From the NCBI GenBank assembly GCA_015711755.1, contig JACVIY010000012.1:1-33145 (forward strand): DNA of 33,145 nucleotides, read 5' to 3'. This DNA comes from Candidatus Geothermincola secundus (GTDB lineage Bacteria > Actinomycetota > Geothermincolia > Geothermincolales > Geothermincolaceae). Positions 9,269 to 17,363 of this stretch are shown here, one piece after another (positions within the stretch are counted from its first letter, which is position 1; each line of letters begins with the position of its first letter). Made by a program: the position numbers and the translations under genes. The notes beneath the pieces are model-generated. The model did not search any database. It worked only from the letters and a program-made list of their open reading frames with translations, and was not told the origin of the DNA.

Positions 9269-10711
9269 TCAGGGGCTGAGGTCGTTGTTGAAGAAGGCGT
9301 ACCCCGTGGTCACCGCCAGCAGCAGCCGCGTCCTCCGGCCCCATTCCCTCATGCACAGGAAGGGTATCACCCAGACCATGTACCACGGATAGAGATAGGA
9401 GGCGGTGAACAGGAAAGCCAACAAGGCCGTGTTCCACGAACCCAGAAGATCCTCCTTAGACCTGCAGCGAAGGGCCGCGGCGGCGAAAACGACGAGGAAT
9501 GCCAGAGTGAGAAGCGGGCGCGCCAGGCTCCATCCCAGGGATTGGGCGCGGTCAGCCGGCATCCGCAGGCACAGCGAGAAGATGAAGCCGAAGAAGCGGG
9601 CGAGAAGGGATCCGTTGCTCGCGGGAGTGGTCAGCTTGAGGTTCTCCCGGGTGGTCTGAAGGGTGGAGGCCCCCTCCCAAAAGGGGGCGAACAGGGCCGC
9701 GGTGATCAGCAATACGATGAGTGCGCAAACGACGGCTTCCTTTACGCGGTCGCGCCATCGCGCGTGCCTCCTTACCAGGTAGAGCAGCAATATGACCAGC
9801 AGCATGGCGGTCACGTACTTGATCAGCACGGAAAAGGTGAGCGATAATACCGCCGACCGCCCGTGCCCGGCCATTGCCAGATACAGGGCCAGCACGGCGA
9901 AGAAAGCCATCATCACGTCGTTGTGGCCGCCCCCGACGGAATGTATGAGCACCAAGGGGTTCCACGCATAGGCAACCGTCCCAGCCAGGCGGCGCCCGGG
10001 ATAGAAACGCCCCAAAAGCTTCCAGACGAGCAGGGCGTTACCCAAGTGAAAGGCGGCCATAGCCCCTTTGTTGACATAGATGCCGCTGATGAGGCCCTCC
10101 CCGGAGATCTTGGCCAGCCCCGCGGAGAACAGGGTGTAGAGCGGGCCGTAGACGATGGGGGTGTTCTTCCAGTAGGTGCTGATGGTGGTGAAGGCGGGGT
10201 CGTTGATGAATCTCTGAGGGCTGGTCACGTAGGGGTTGGCCCGGTAATGCGCCACCATCTTGCCGTAGTAGATGTTAGAGAAGATGTCTCGGCTGAAAAG
10301 AGGGGGCGCGAGCAGCAGCAGCGCCGCGGCTCCGGCGGCCACTGACATGATGACCCACAGGCGCTTCTCCGGCCTTCTCCTGAATATATACACCGCCCAG
10401 CCGTAGCCCAGCAGCATGAGGGCAAGCACGGCATTGGTCGCCATGCGCAGCTGTCCCAGTGAGGCACGATCCAGTCCCAGGCACTTGAAGACCCCCAGCA
10501 GAAAATCGTTGCGGTAGGCGGCCAGCTGCACCGGCGAGAACTTGCCGGCGCAGTTGATGAAGGAGAAGGACAGCGCGGCCAGCGCAGCGTAGAGAAAGAG
10601 GTTGAAACAGACCATGCCCACATAGGCGACCTCCCCGGAGAGATCGGGCCGGCCGTGGCGCCCGTTGGCATGCCTCCCGATCACGATCCCTGCCGTAACC
10701 GCGTGAGGCAT
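9269..10711 (-). CDS. polytopic GT-C glycosyltransferase, MptA/MptB-like (polyprenol-phosphate-mannose dependent)
   Basis: Many TMs; SRDIFSNIYYGKMVAHYRANPYV, VYGPLYTLFSA, WNPLVLIHSVGGGHNDVMMAFFAVLALYLAM. Confidence 0.75.
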   Translation of the reverse strand: MPHAVTAGIVIGRHANGRHGRPDLSGEVAYVGMVCFNLFLYAALAALSFSFINCAGKFSPVQLAAYRNDFLLGVFKCLGLDRASLGQLRMATNAVLALMLLGYGWAVYIFRRRPEKRLWVIMSVAAGAAALLLLAPPLFSRDIFSNIYYGKMVAHYRANPYVTSPQRFINDPAFTTISTYWKNTPIVYGPLYTLFSAGLAKISGEGLISGIYVNKGAMAAFHLGNALLVWKLLGRFYPGRRLAGTVAYAWNPLVLIHSVGGGHNDVMMAFFAVLALYLAMAGHGRSAVLSLTFSVLIKYVTAMLLVILLLYLVRRHARWRDRVKEAVVCALIVLLITAALFAPFWEGASTLQTTRENLKLTTPASNGSLLARFFGFIFSLCLRMPADRAQSLGWSLARPLLTLAFLVVFAAAALRCRSKEDLLGSWNTALLAFLFTASYLYPWYMVWVIPFLCMREWGRRTRLLLAVTTGYAFFNNDLSP

Positions 10712-10717
10712 GCCGCG

Positions 10718-11923
10718 CTACTCCCCCGCCGTTGTCTTTGCGGCCGCTTCCGGCGGCTTGGGATACGCCCGGATGCGGCCGTCGCGCGAGCTGGTGAAGA
10801 TCCTGCCTCCCGCCAGCAGAGGAGCCGTCCAAGGGGCTTCCTCCAGGCGCCAGCTCCCGAGCCTGTCGCCGCCCGTCAGCCCTATGCGGTGGATGTTGCC
10901 GGTTGAGGTGAAGGCGTATACCGCCTCCGAATCCGCCCGCAATGGCAGATCCACCGGCTGTTCCAGCCTCACCCTCCAGAGCACCTCGCCGTCGCGACGT
11001 CCCAGCGCATATACGCTCCTCTCGTAAGTGGCCAGCAGCAGCGAGTCGCCGACCAATAAGGGGGCCTGCCAAACGAACTCCCGCAGCGAACGCTCCCACA
11101 GCAGCGTTCCCTCATCCGCCCTGAGGGCTCGCACGCTCCCGTCAATGCTCACGTAATAGGCGACACCCCCGTATACTAGGGGGGAGGCGAAGATCACCCG
11201 GCCGGCGTCCATGGCCCAGGCCTGCTTGCCGGTGACCATGTTCAGCCCCACCGCCTCGCGGTTGTAGGTGCCGAAGTGCAGGCTCTTGCTCCCGCACGCA
11301 GGGGGGCCGGCCACCCAACCTTCGGAATGATGGCTCCATATCCTGCGGCCGCTGCCCGCATCCAGGCAGTGTATTGCCGAGGTCATTCCCATATCCACGG
11401 TCACGTACAACCTCCCCCCGCAGAAAGTCGGCGCGGACAGAGCTTCCCCTCCGGCATCAAAGGACCAGTCAACGACGCCGGTGGCGGCATCGATGGAGCG
11501 GATTACCCCGTTGGAGCTGCCGAAGAAGATCTTGCCCTCCGCGCTTACCGGGCTGGAGGTTATCCGGCCTCCCGCGTCATAGCGCCAAACGGGGGTGCCC
11601 TTCTCCGCATTCAGCGCGGTCACCTCTCCGCCGGTTGAGGCGGCCAGCAGCATATCGCCGGCAAGAGCGAGAAAGCAGGGTCCCTGCGCTTTCACCGACC
11701 AGAGCGGGGACAGTCCCGGGTAAGGAGATTCCGTTTCGGCCTCTATCGACGCCTCCCCCTCAGCCCCGTTCACCCGCAATCCCGGATCGGTGCGTATCTC
11801 CACCGGTCCCGCCATCCCGGCGCCGCTGTGGAAGCCCGCGAAGAAGCGGAATGTGCCGTAGGTCAGGACCAAGGCGAACGACAGCGCCAGCAGGGCCTTG
11901 CACCCGTTAGGCCGTATGATCAT
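10718..11923 (-). CDS. PQQ-like beta-propeller repeat protein, exported/anchored
   Basis: N-terminal TM; repeats such as GEVTALNAEKGTPVWRYDAGGRITSSPVSAEGKIFFGSSNGVIRSIDAATGVVDWSFDAGG. Stop lies 6 nt from the GT-C start. Confidence 0.9.
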   Translation of the reverse strand: MIIRPNGCKALLALSFALVLTYGTFRFFAGFHSGAGMAGPVEIRTDPGLRVNGAEGEASIEAETESPYPGLSPLWSVKAQGPCFLALAGDMLLAASTGGEVTALNAEKGTPVWRYDAGGRITSSPVSAEGKIFFGSSNGVIRSIDAATGVVDWSFDAGGEALSAPTFCGGRLYVTVDMGMTSAIHCLDAGSGRRIWSHHSEGWVAGPPACGSKSLHFGTYNREAVGLNMVTGKQAWAMDAGRVIFASPLVYGGVAYYVSIDGSVRALRADEGTLLWERSLREFVWQAPLLVGDSLLLATYERSVYALGRRDGEVLWRVRLEQPVDLPLRADSEAVYAFTSTGNIHRIGLTGGDRLGSWRLEEAPWTAPLLAGGRIFTSSRDGRIRAYPKPPEAAAKTTAGE

Positions 11924-11961
11924 TCAGGCCTTCCTTGACATTCCCGAGAGGCTCCCTTCCT

Positions 11962-11989
11962 TTGCCGGGCGGCTCAGAGGTATTATACT
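11962..11989 (+). promoter_or_regulatory. candidate sigma70 promoter TTGCCG-N16-TATACT; overlapping minus-strand TATAAT
   Basis: TTGCCG 11962-11967, TATACT 11984-11989; plus ATTATA 11982-11987 reads TATAAT on minus strand. Confidence 0.5.
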
Positions 11990-12042
11990 TTATTGATTGC
12001 AGGCAGTAAGTCTCAGGGGTATATCGGAAACGGGGTGAGAAG

Positions 12043-12294
12043 ATGGAAAAGCAGGTGGGCAGGGTGACCCATTATTTCGGCCGCATCGGGGTGGCCGCGG
12101 TGGAGCTGGAGGACACCCTGCGGGTGGGGGACAGCATCCGCGTTAAAGGCCACACCTCGGACTGGGTCCAGACGGTGGAATCCATGCAGGTTGACGGAGC
12201 GGACGTGCAACAGGCGGAGCGCGGCCAGGTGGTGGGCATAAAGGTCAAAGAACACGCCCGCGAGCACGATACGGTATTTCGGATCGAGGAGTGA
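12043..12294 (+). CDS. translation elongation factor-like small protein (EF-Tu domain-2-like beta barrel)
   Basis: MEKQVGRVTHYFGRIGVAAVELEDTLRVGDSIRVKGHTSDWVQTVESMQVDGADVQQAERGQVVGIKVKEHAREHDTVFRI. Confidence 0.8.
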   Translation: MEKQVGRVTHYFGRIGVAAVELEDTLRVGDSIRVKGHTSDWVQTVESMQVDGADVQQAERGQVVGIKVKEHAREHDTVFRIEE

Positions 12295-12439
12295 CGCCCG
12301 GGGTCGGGCAGCCCGCCTGGAACGGCGGGTGCCGGGGGAGACGTCGGCTCCGCAGGGCGGACGATCCTCCGAGGCGGCTTCGGGCGCTTTTACGGGTAAT
12401 TTCTTGCGGCGCCCCTGAATTGGGTATAGCATACACGGC

Positions 12440-13009
12440 ATGACGGAACTCGAAGCACCGCTCGATAAAAAGGGATCGGGGGCCGAGCGGCCGCCCGAAA
12501 GCAGCCCCGGCGCCCCGGTGATATTCGAGGTTGGCGCAGGCGGCTGGGAGGCATTGTGGGTGGCGGCGTTCTACGCTTCCGTGGCGGTGATCCTGCTGGC
12601 CACCTTCCGGATCGTCCCCTGGTACGCCTCGCTGGCGGGCGTAGCGGCCGTCTTCATTTCCATTCTGGCCATCGCCTCCTCTTCCCGCCGATTGATAGCG
12701 GATGGGGGCGGCTTGGTCCTCGAGGTCACCCGCTTCTGGCTGTCGTGGAGCAGGGCGCTGCCTGCGGAGGAGTTGCGCGGCCTCCGTTTGGTGGAATCCC
12801 GCCGCAGCAGCCAGTGGGAGGGGGGGGAGCCGCCTCAGCGCGATCTCTCCTATTTCGCGTTCGTGGAGCTGCTCACCTCCAGGGGTAAGGTGAGGGCCTT
12901 CCGCTCCAGCCTCACCGCGCCGCCGGCCAGCAACCGCACCGCGGCGGTGCGTGCGGCCGAAGAGCTTTCCCGCCTCACCGGACTGAGGGCGGAGCGCCTT
13001 CTGCGGTAG
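12440..13009 (+). CDS. hypothetical membrane protein (two TMs, PH-domain-like C-terminus)
   Basis: TMs LWVAAFYASVAVILLATFRIVPWYASLAGVAAVFISILAIASS; no SD, TATAGC 10 nt upstream of ATG. Confidence 0.6.
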   Translation: MTELEAPLDKKGSGAERPPESSPGAPVIFEVGAGGWEALWVAAFYASVAVILLATFRIVPWYASLAGVAAVFISILAIASSSRRLIADGGGLVLEVTRFWLSWSRALPAEELRGLRLVESRRSSQWEGGEPPQRDLSYFAFVELLTSRGKVRAFRSSLTAPPASNRTAAVRAAEELSRLTGLRAERLLR

Positions 13010-13021
13010 CCGTCCGCATCT

Positions 13022-14107
13022 TCAGATTCGGTTGACGTCTATCTCCACGACTTCCCCGGAAGCGGCGGTGATGGCGAAGACGACGCCGCGAGAGGGGTAC
13101 TGCCAGATGTTTATCGACTCGCCTCCGATTATTCTCTGATCCTCGAACTCGGGGGGGCCGAACTCCTTGATCACATCGCCCTGGCGCGATCCGATGCCCG
13201 TGCCCTTGGGGGTCTTCCCCGCATAGGGGGAACGCACGCCCACGGAGATTACCGCGTCATAATCGCCCGGCTTCCCATCGCCGTCGGTGTCCTCAAGGTA
13301 AAGGTTCAACTTCCAGCTGCCGGTGCCTCCCGTGTATGACGCGAAGACCAGCCCCTCACCCAGGCTGCCGGAGAGGTTGGGAAGCCCGTAAAGCTCTTTT
13401 ACCCACAGGAAGTTGTCGCCGATGCCGATGCCCGCGCAGGCGGATCCCGGAAGTACCGGCTCCGTCTTCGTGGCCCGGAATATGTCCCCCACCGCCTCGC
13501 GGTACTCCTTGCCCTTTCTGCGGGAGGGGGCCAATCCTCCCCGGGATGTGACCATGAGGGTCACGATCTCGGCGTCTTCCCCTTCCCCCCGAGCGACAAA
13601 GGCGAAGCCGCGACGCGAGAATACGTAGGTGACGTAGGTCTGGCCCCCGTACTCCGCTCTGGAGACGCCGTCGCATTCTCCCAGCTCGTTAAAAAAATCG
13701 CGGGGGGTGCTCTCCAAACCATTGCCGTTGACGGTGGTCCCGTGATAGGGGGCACTGGCCTCGACCTGGCCCACGCGGTCGCCTTCGCCCGGTTCGCCGT
13801 CCCCGTCGTCCTGGAACACCACCACGTAGTTCCAGGCCCCAGGGGCGTCTTGCTCCCCTCCCTCAGCGATTCGGCCGTAGAAGGCGTGGATGTAGCCGTC
13901 GCCCGAGCGGGTCTCATCCGGCCCGCCCAAGACCTCGCTCACCTCAGCGGGCGTGGAGTCTATGTTGACCCAGGCCAGGGAGTACCCCGGGACCACCGGC
14001 CCGTACTCGGGTCCTGAGGTGTCCGGCCCGCCGCCGCCGCATCCTCCCGCCAGGGCCGCTGCGAACAGCAGGACCGTCAGCGCCGCCCCGCACAGGGCTC
14101 TCTTCAA
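13022..14107 (-). CDS. lipoprotein with repeated BamE-like/EF-hand-like modules
   Basis: TTG start (SD GGGAGG): LKRALCGAALTVLLFAAALAGGCGGGG; two ~150-aa halves with QDDGDGEPGEGDRV and DTDGDGKPGDYDAV loops. Confidence 0.75.
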   Translation of the reverse strand: MKRALCGAALTVLLFAAALAGGCGGGGPDTSGPEYGPVVPGYSLAWVNIDSTPAEVSEVLGGPDETRSGDGYIHAFYGRIAEGGEQDAPGAWNYVVVFQDDGDGEPGEGDRVGQVEASAPYHGTTVNGNGLESTPRDFFNELGECDGVSRAEYGGQTYVTYVFSRRGFAFVARGEGEDAEIVTLMVTSRGGLAPSRRKGKEYREAVGDIFRATKTEPVLPGSACAGIGIGDNFLWVKELYGLPNLSGSLGEGLVFASYTGGTGSWKLNLYLEDTDGDGKPGDYDAVISVGVRSPYAGKTPKGTGIGSRQGDVIKEFGPPEFEDQRIIGGESINIWQYPSRGVVFAITAASGEVVEIDVNRI

Positions 14108-14200
14108 CTCCCTCGAATCCTCCCGCTGCCACACGCCTCGTATCAACATGGTATTTCGACGGAGGCCTCCCTCCATCCTCGAAACCGGCCGCAGCCCGGA

Positions 14201-15307
14201 CTATCCCGCCCCGAGAAGGCGGCCCGCCGCCCGTGCGGCCACGCGGGCGGTGCGGTCTCGAGAGCCGTCGCGGTGCCGCATGCCGACCAAATGCACGTCC
14301 ATTTCCATTACGTCCAGCCCGACCAGCTGGTTCCCCTCCTTCTGCAGCCAGCTTCCCAGCTCCGCCACCACCGCCGCGATCTCCCCCTCTCCAAGGCCGA
14401 ACAGGTCCATAAAGCGGCACGCCCTCACCGCATCCAGCGAGCCCACGTCCAGGTCCAGCGAGACATAACAGGGGCCTCTGCCCAGAGCCTCCAAGGCCTC
14501 CCGCAGCTCTTCCAGCCCGCCCTCTCTCCGCAGCCGTCCCCTTCCCAGAAAGGAAACGCCCAAGGCGCCCAAGCGCCTGAAATCCTCCAGAGCCGCCAGC
14601 CCCGCCTCGCTCCATCCCCCCCGCGGAGACTCCTCGGGAGGGAGGTCGGCCGGTCCCAAGAGCAGCAGGCGGCGCGGATCCACCCGGCCCTCGGCCACCA
14701 GGTGGTGCAGGAACGAGCCGCAGTTAAAGGAATCGGCGTCCTCTCCCCCGGGGAAAGCCCCCTCCTCTCCGCTGAGCGCATCTGAGCATCCGCCTTCCTT
14801 CAGCAAGCGGTAGAGTCGGCGCCGCCTCGCGGTGGAGAGGACGTCCGAATGGGCGTCGAGCACGATGACCCGGAGCTCGTCACGGCCGTAAAAGGAAGAC
14901 AGCGCCCCGATGGCCCCGGCGCTCTGGGAGTGGTCGACCCCCAGCATCAGGGGGCGCTTCGGAAGCACTTCCGCCTTCACGAACCCCTCTATCCGCCGCG
15001 CGTATTCCCGGCAGCCGTCAGCGTCTATGAACTCCCTGAATCTCCCGGGGCTCAACATGGTGCGGCAGCGCGCGCTCGGGCGGGGGGTCAGCCATTCCTC
15101 CATCGGCACCTTTCCCGCGGCCTTCACCTTTCCGACCGCCGAGGTCTCGAGCTGCGGCGCGAGGATGTCATAGGGGTCTCGAGGGTGGCGGGGGGGCAGG
15201 CCTCCCTTGCCCAGGGCCTCTAAATAAGCCAGCTTCATCTCAACCTTTTCCGGCGCATCCAAAGGATCGAGGGAAGCGCCGAAAGCGACCCATTCCTCTT
15301 TCGGCAT
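14201..15307 (-). CDS. divergent arginase/agmatinase-fold (ureohydrolase) family protein
   Basis: LMLGVDHSQSAGAIG, VIVLDAHSD, VSLDLDVGSLD, GLDVMEMDVH correspond to GGDHS, DAHxD, SxDxDxxDP and the terminal E motif. Confidence 0.75.
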   Translation of the reverse strand: MPKEEWVAFGASLDPLDAPEKVEMKLAYLEALGKGGLPPRHPRDPYDILAPQLETSAVGKVKAAGKVPMEEWLTPRPSARCRTMLSPGRFREFIDADGCREYARRIEGFVKAEVLPKRPLMLGVDHSQSAGAIGALSSFYGRDELRVIVLDAHSDVLSTARRRRLYRLLKEGGCSDALSGEEGAFPGGEDADSFNCGSFLHHLVAEGRVDPRRLLLLGPADLPPEESPRGGWSEAGLAALEDFRRLGALGVSFLGRGRLRREGGLEELREALEALGRGPCYVSLDLDVGSLDAVRACRFMDLFGLGEGEIAAVVAELGSWLQKEGNQLVGLDVMEMDVHLVGMRHRDGSRDRTARVAARAAGRLLGAG

Positions 15308-15314
15308 ACAACGG

Positions 15315-15320
15315 ATTATA
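15315..15320 (-). promoter_or_regulatory. -10 TATAAT located 7 nt upstream of ATG (leaderless signature)
   Basis: Minus strand: TATAAT-CCGTTGT-ATG. Confidence 0.5.
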
Positions 15321-15412
15321 GCGCCACCGCCGCGCTAACAGGGAGCTCGGCAGCGTTGGGGCCGGTCATTCTGTTAATCTTTAGGCAGGAATCATCGAGG
15401 AGGTGTCGGGTT

Positions 15413-16519
15413 CTGGAGCATTATGACTGCGTGATCATCGGGGCTGGCCCCGCCGGGTTGGCGGCGGCGCGCGTGCTGTCGGAGAGCGGATTCAAAGCGG
15501 TGGTCCTGGAGAGATCGGAGCCGGGCGGAGGAAAAGCATGCGGCGGCGCGGTCTCCGCCGGCGGCATGTCCTGTTTGGAGAGGCTTTTCGGCCCGCTTCC
15601 CGGCGAATTCGCCGAGGAAGCGATCCGCCTGGAGGGCCTGCGCATCGTCACACGTCGAGAAGGGGCCGTGGATCTCGCCTACAGCCCTCCTCGACTGGCA
15701 TTGCCCCGCCACATCCTCGGGCGCTGGCTGGCCTCCCTATGCGCCGTACGGGTCAAGGAAGGAGCGGAGGTCACCGACCTCCTCGCGGAGCGCTTCTTCA
15801 ATCGGTTAAAGGTCGTCGAGCGGGGAGAGGAATTGGAGCTCTCTTCCACCTTCGTGATCGCGGCGGATGGCGGCGCTTCCACGTCCCTGCGCAGACTGAG
15901 GCCCGAATTCAGCCGAATATATCATCAGCCCAACCTGCAGGCCGCCGTGGACCTCGTCTTCGACCTGCGCGAGGAGGCGAGGGGCTTAAGGGGGGTTCTT
16001 TTTCTGGAGCGGCCGCGGGCCGCCCTTCGCGTATATCCCTCCTTTGACGGCCTGCACCTCACCGTACCCTCGCGCCGCGAGGGGGACTGGGAAACGCTGC
16101 TGGAGGAGGCACTCCCGCTGCTGCGCCGCCACTTCGCCATGGAGGCGGAGGAGCCCAAAGGCCGCAGGCCCGCTCTCACCAACCGCATGGGGATGCTCGG
16201 CCATTTCAGCCCGGGGCTGGGCAGCGTGCTGCTGGCCGGCGAGGCAGCGGGGCTGCTGGACGCCTGGGGTGACGGCATCGAGGCCGCTCTGCGCAGCGGG
16301 GAGATCGCCGGGCGGGCGGTGGTGGACTGCGCGGGGGAGAGAGTTCTGCCTTACCGTTATTACGCCGAGAGGCTCAAAGAGCTGCGGGCGAGCTTTGAGT
16401 CGGAGCGGAGGGGGCAGGCGCAGGGCGACCTGCTGCTCCAAGGAAGCCCGCTAGACGTAAGAAAAGCGGGCGGCAGGAGGCGCTACCGCCGCCTGCTCAG
16501 GAGGCTGGCGGGGCCCTGA
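15413..16519 (+). CDS. geranylgeranyl reductase-like FAD-dependent oxidoreductase
   Basis: YDCVIIGAGPAGLAAARVLSESGFKAVVLERSEPGGGKACGGAVS ... VIAADGGAST ... VLLAGEAAGLLDAWGDGIEAALRSG. Start inferred as CTG 15413 with AGGAGG 9 nt upstream; the track's TTG at 15356 is the alternative. Confidence 0.85.
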   Translation: MEHYDCVIIGAGPAGLAAARVLSESGFKAVVLERSEPGGGKACGGAVSAGGMSCLERLFGPLPGEFAEEAIRLEGLRIVTRREGAVDLAYSPPRLALPRHILGRWLASLCAVRVKEGAEVTDLLAERFFNRLKVVERGEELELSSTFVIAADGGASTSLRRLRPEFSRIYHQPNLQAAVDLVFDLREEARGLRGVLFLERPRAALRVYPSFDGLHLTVPSRREGDWETLLEEALPLLRRHFAMEAEEPKGRRPALTNRMGMLGHFSPGLGSVLLAGEAAGLLDAWGDGIEAALRSGEIAGRAVVDCAGERVLPYRYYAERLKELRASFESERRGQAQGDLLLQGSPLDVRKAGGRRRYRRLLRRLAGP

Positions 16520-16548
16520 GGCATCCGGACCCGAGGAGGGAGAAGGGC

Positions 16549-17310
16549 ATGGCGAAAGGAAGGTTGCGTAAGGTGTTACTGGCAGGGGCAGCCCTGCACC
16601 TGTGGGCGGTCAGGGAATTGAGGCCGAGCGCGGCGGAACTCCTTGACCTCCGCTGGCACCGCGAGGTGCCGCTACGCATAACCGCGCGAGCTCTTGCACG
16701 CCTCCTGCCCTGGCTGTACCGAAAATGGGGGGAGAGGGGCGTGAGGTCCCTTCAATATGTCTTCTACCAAATAGGGCGGGACCGCGCTCCCCTGCTTATG
16801 AGGTACCTGGAGATAGATCCGGATGACGCCCGCAGCCTGGGGCGGGTCTTGGATTACGAAGACGGCCTGGTGGGCGTGCGGGGCATCTGGACGGAGGAGT
16901 GCCGGGGGCGGGCGGTGAAGGAGGAGAGGTACTGCCCCATAGCCGCCGACCTGGCCGGCTGCCCGGAGGTATGCACGCGCCTGATGATGGCCCTGGAGGC
17001 GGGGACTTTCTCCGTCATCAATCCGGACCTGGCGGTGCCCGAGCTGACCAAGCTCCTGTCCACCGGAGACGAGTGCTGTCTGGCGGTATTGGAGCTGCCT
17101 TACTTGAAAAGGCGGGAGGCCCGGAGTGCCTCTCCCCAGGCGACACCCGGCGCTTTTCCGCCCCGCCTCAGGCCGCCGGGGCTTCTTCCCCGACTCATGC
17201 TGACCTTGCCTCTGAGCTTTCTCAAAGCCCTTTTCGGCCTGCTGCTTCGGGGCCCTGAAGGTCTGGAGATGCACTGGTACGAGTTCTTCCGTTACCAGCC
17301 GCCCTCCTGA
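16549..17310 (+). CDS. L-2-amino-thiazoline-4-carboxylic acid hydrolase-like (ATC_hydrolase/V4R-like) protein
   Basis: YCPIAADLAGCPEVCTRLMMALEAGTFSVINPDLAVPELTKLLSTGDECCLAVLELP resembles the ATC_hydrolase C-terminal pattern (C...GDxxC). Confidence 0.5.
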   Translation: MAKGRLRKVLLAGAALHLWAVRELRPSAAELLDLRWHREVPLRITARALARLLPWLYRKWGERGVRSLQYVFYQIGRDRAPLLMRYLEIDPDDARSLGRVLDYEDGLVGVRGIWTEECRGRAVKEERYCPIAADLAGCPEVCTRLMMALEAGTFSVINPDLAVPELTKLLSTGDECCLAVLELPYLKRREARSASPQATPGAFPPRLRPPGLLPRLMLTLPLSFLKALFGLLLRGPEGLEMHWYEFFRYQPPS

Positions 17311-17363
17311 CCGGGGCCGGCAGGGGCGTCTCCAACGCTTTTTATCTCGCTCAAGGCAAAGGG

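Noticed and set aside
7863-9392. 509-aa plus-strand ORF overlapping DUF4349 and the gap
   Set aside because: Alternative frame of the DUF4349 gene; composition Gly/Arg/Pro-rich without family signal.
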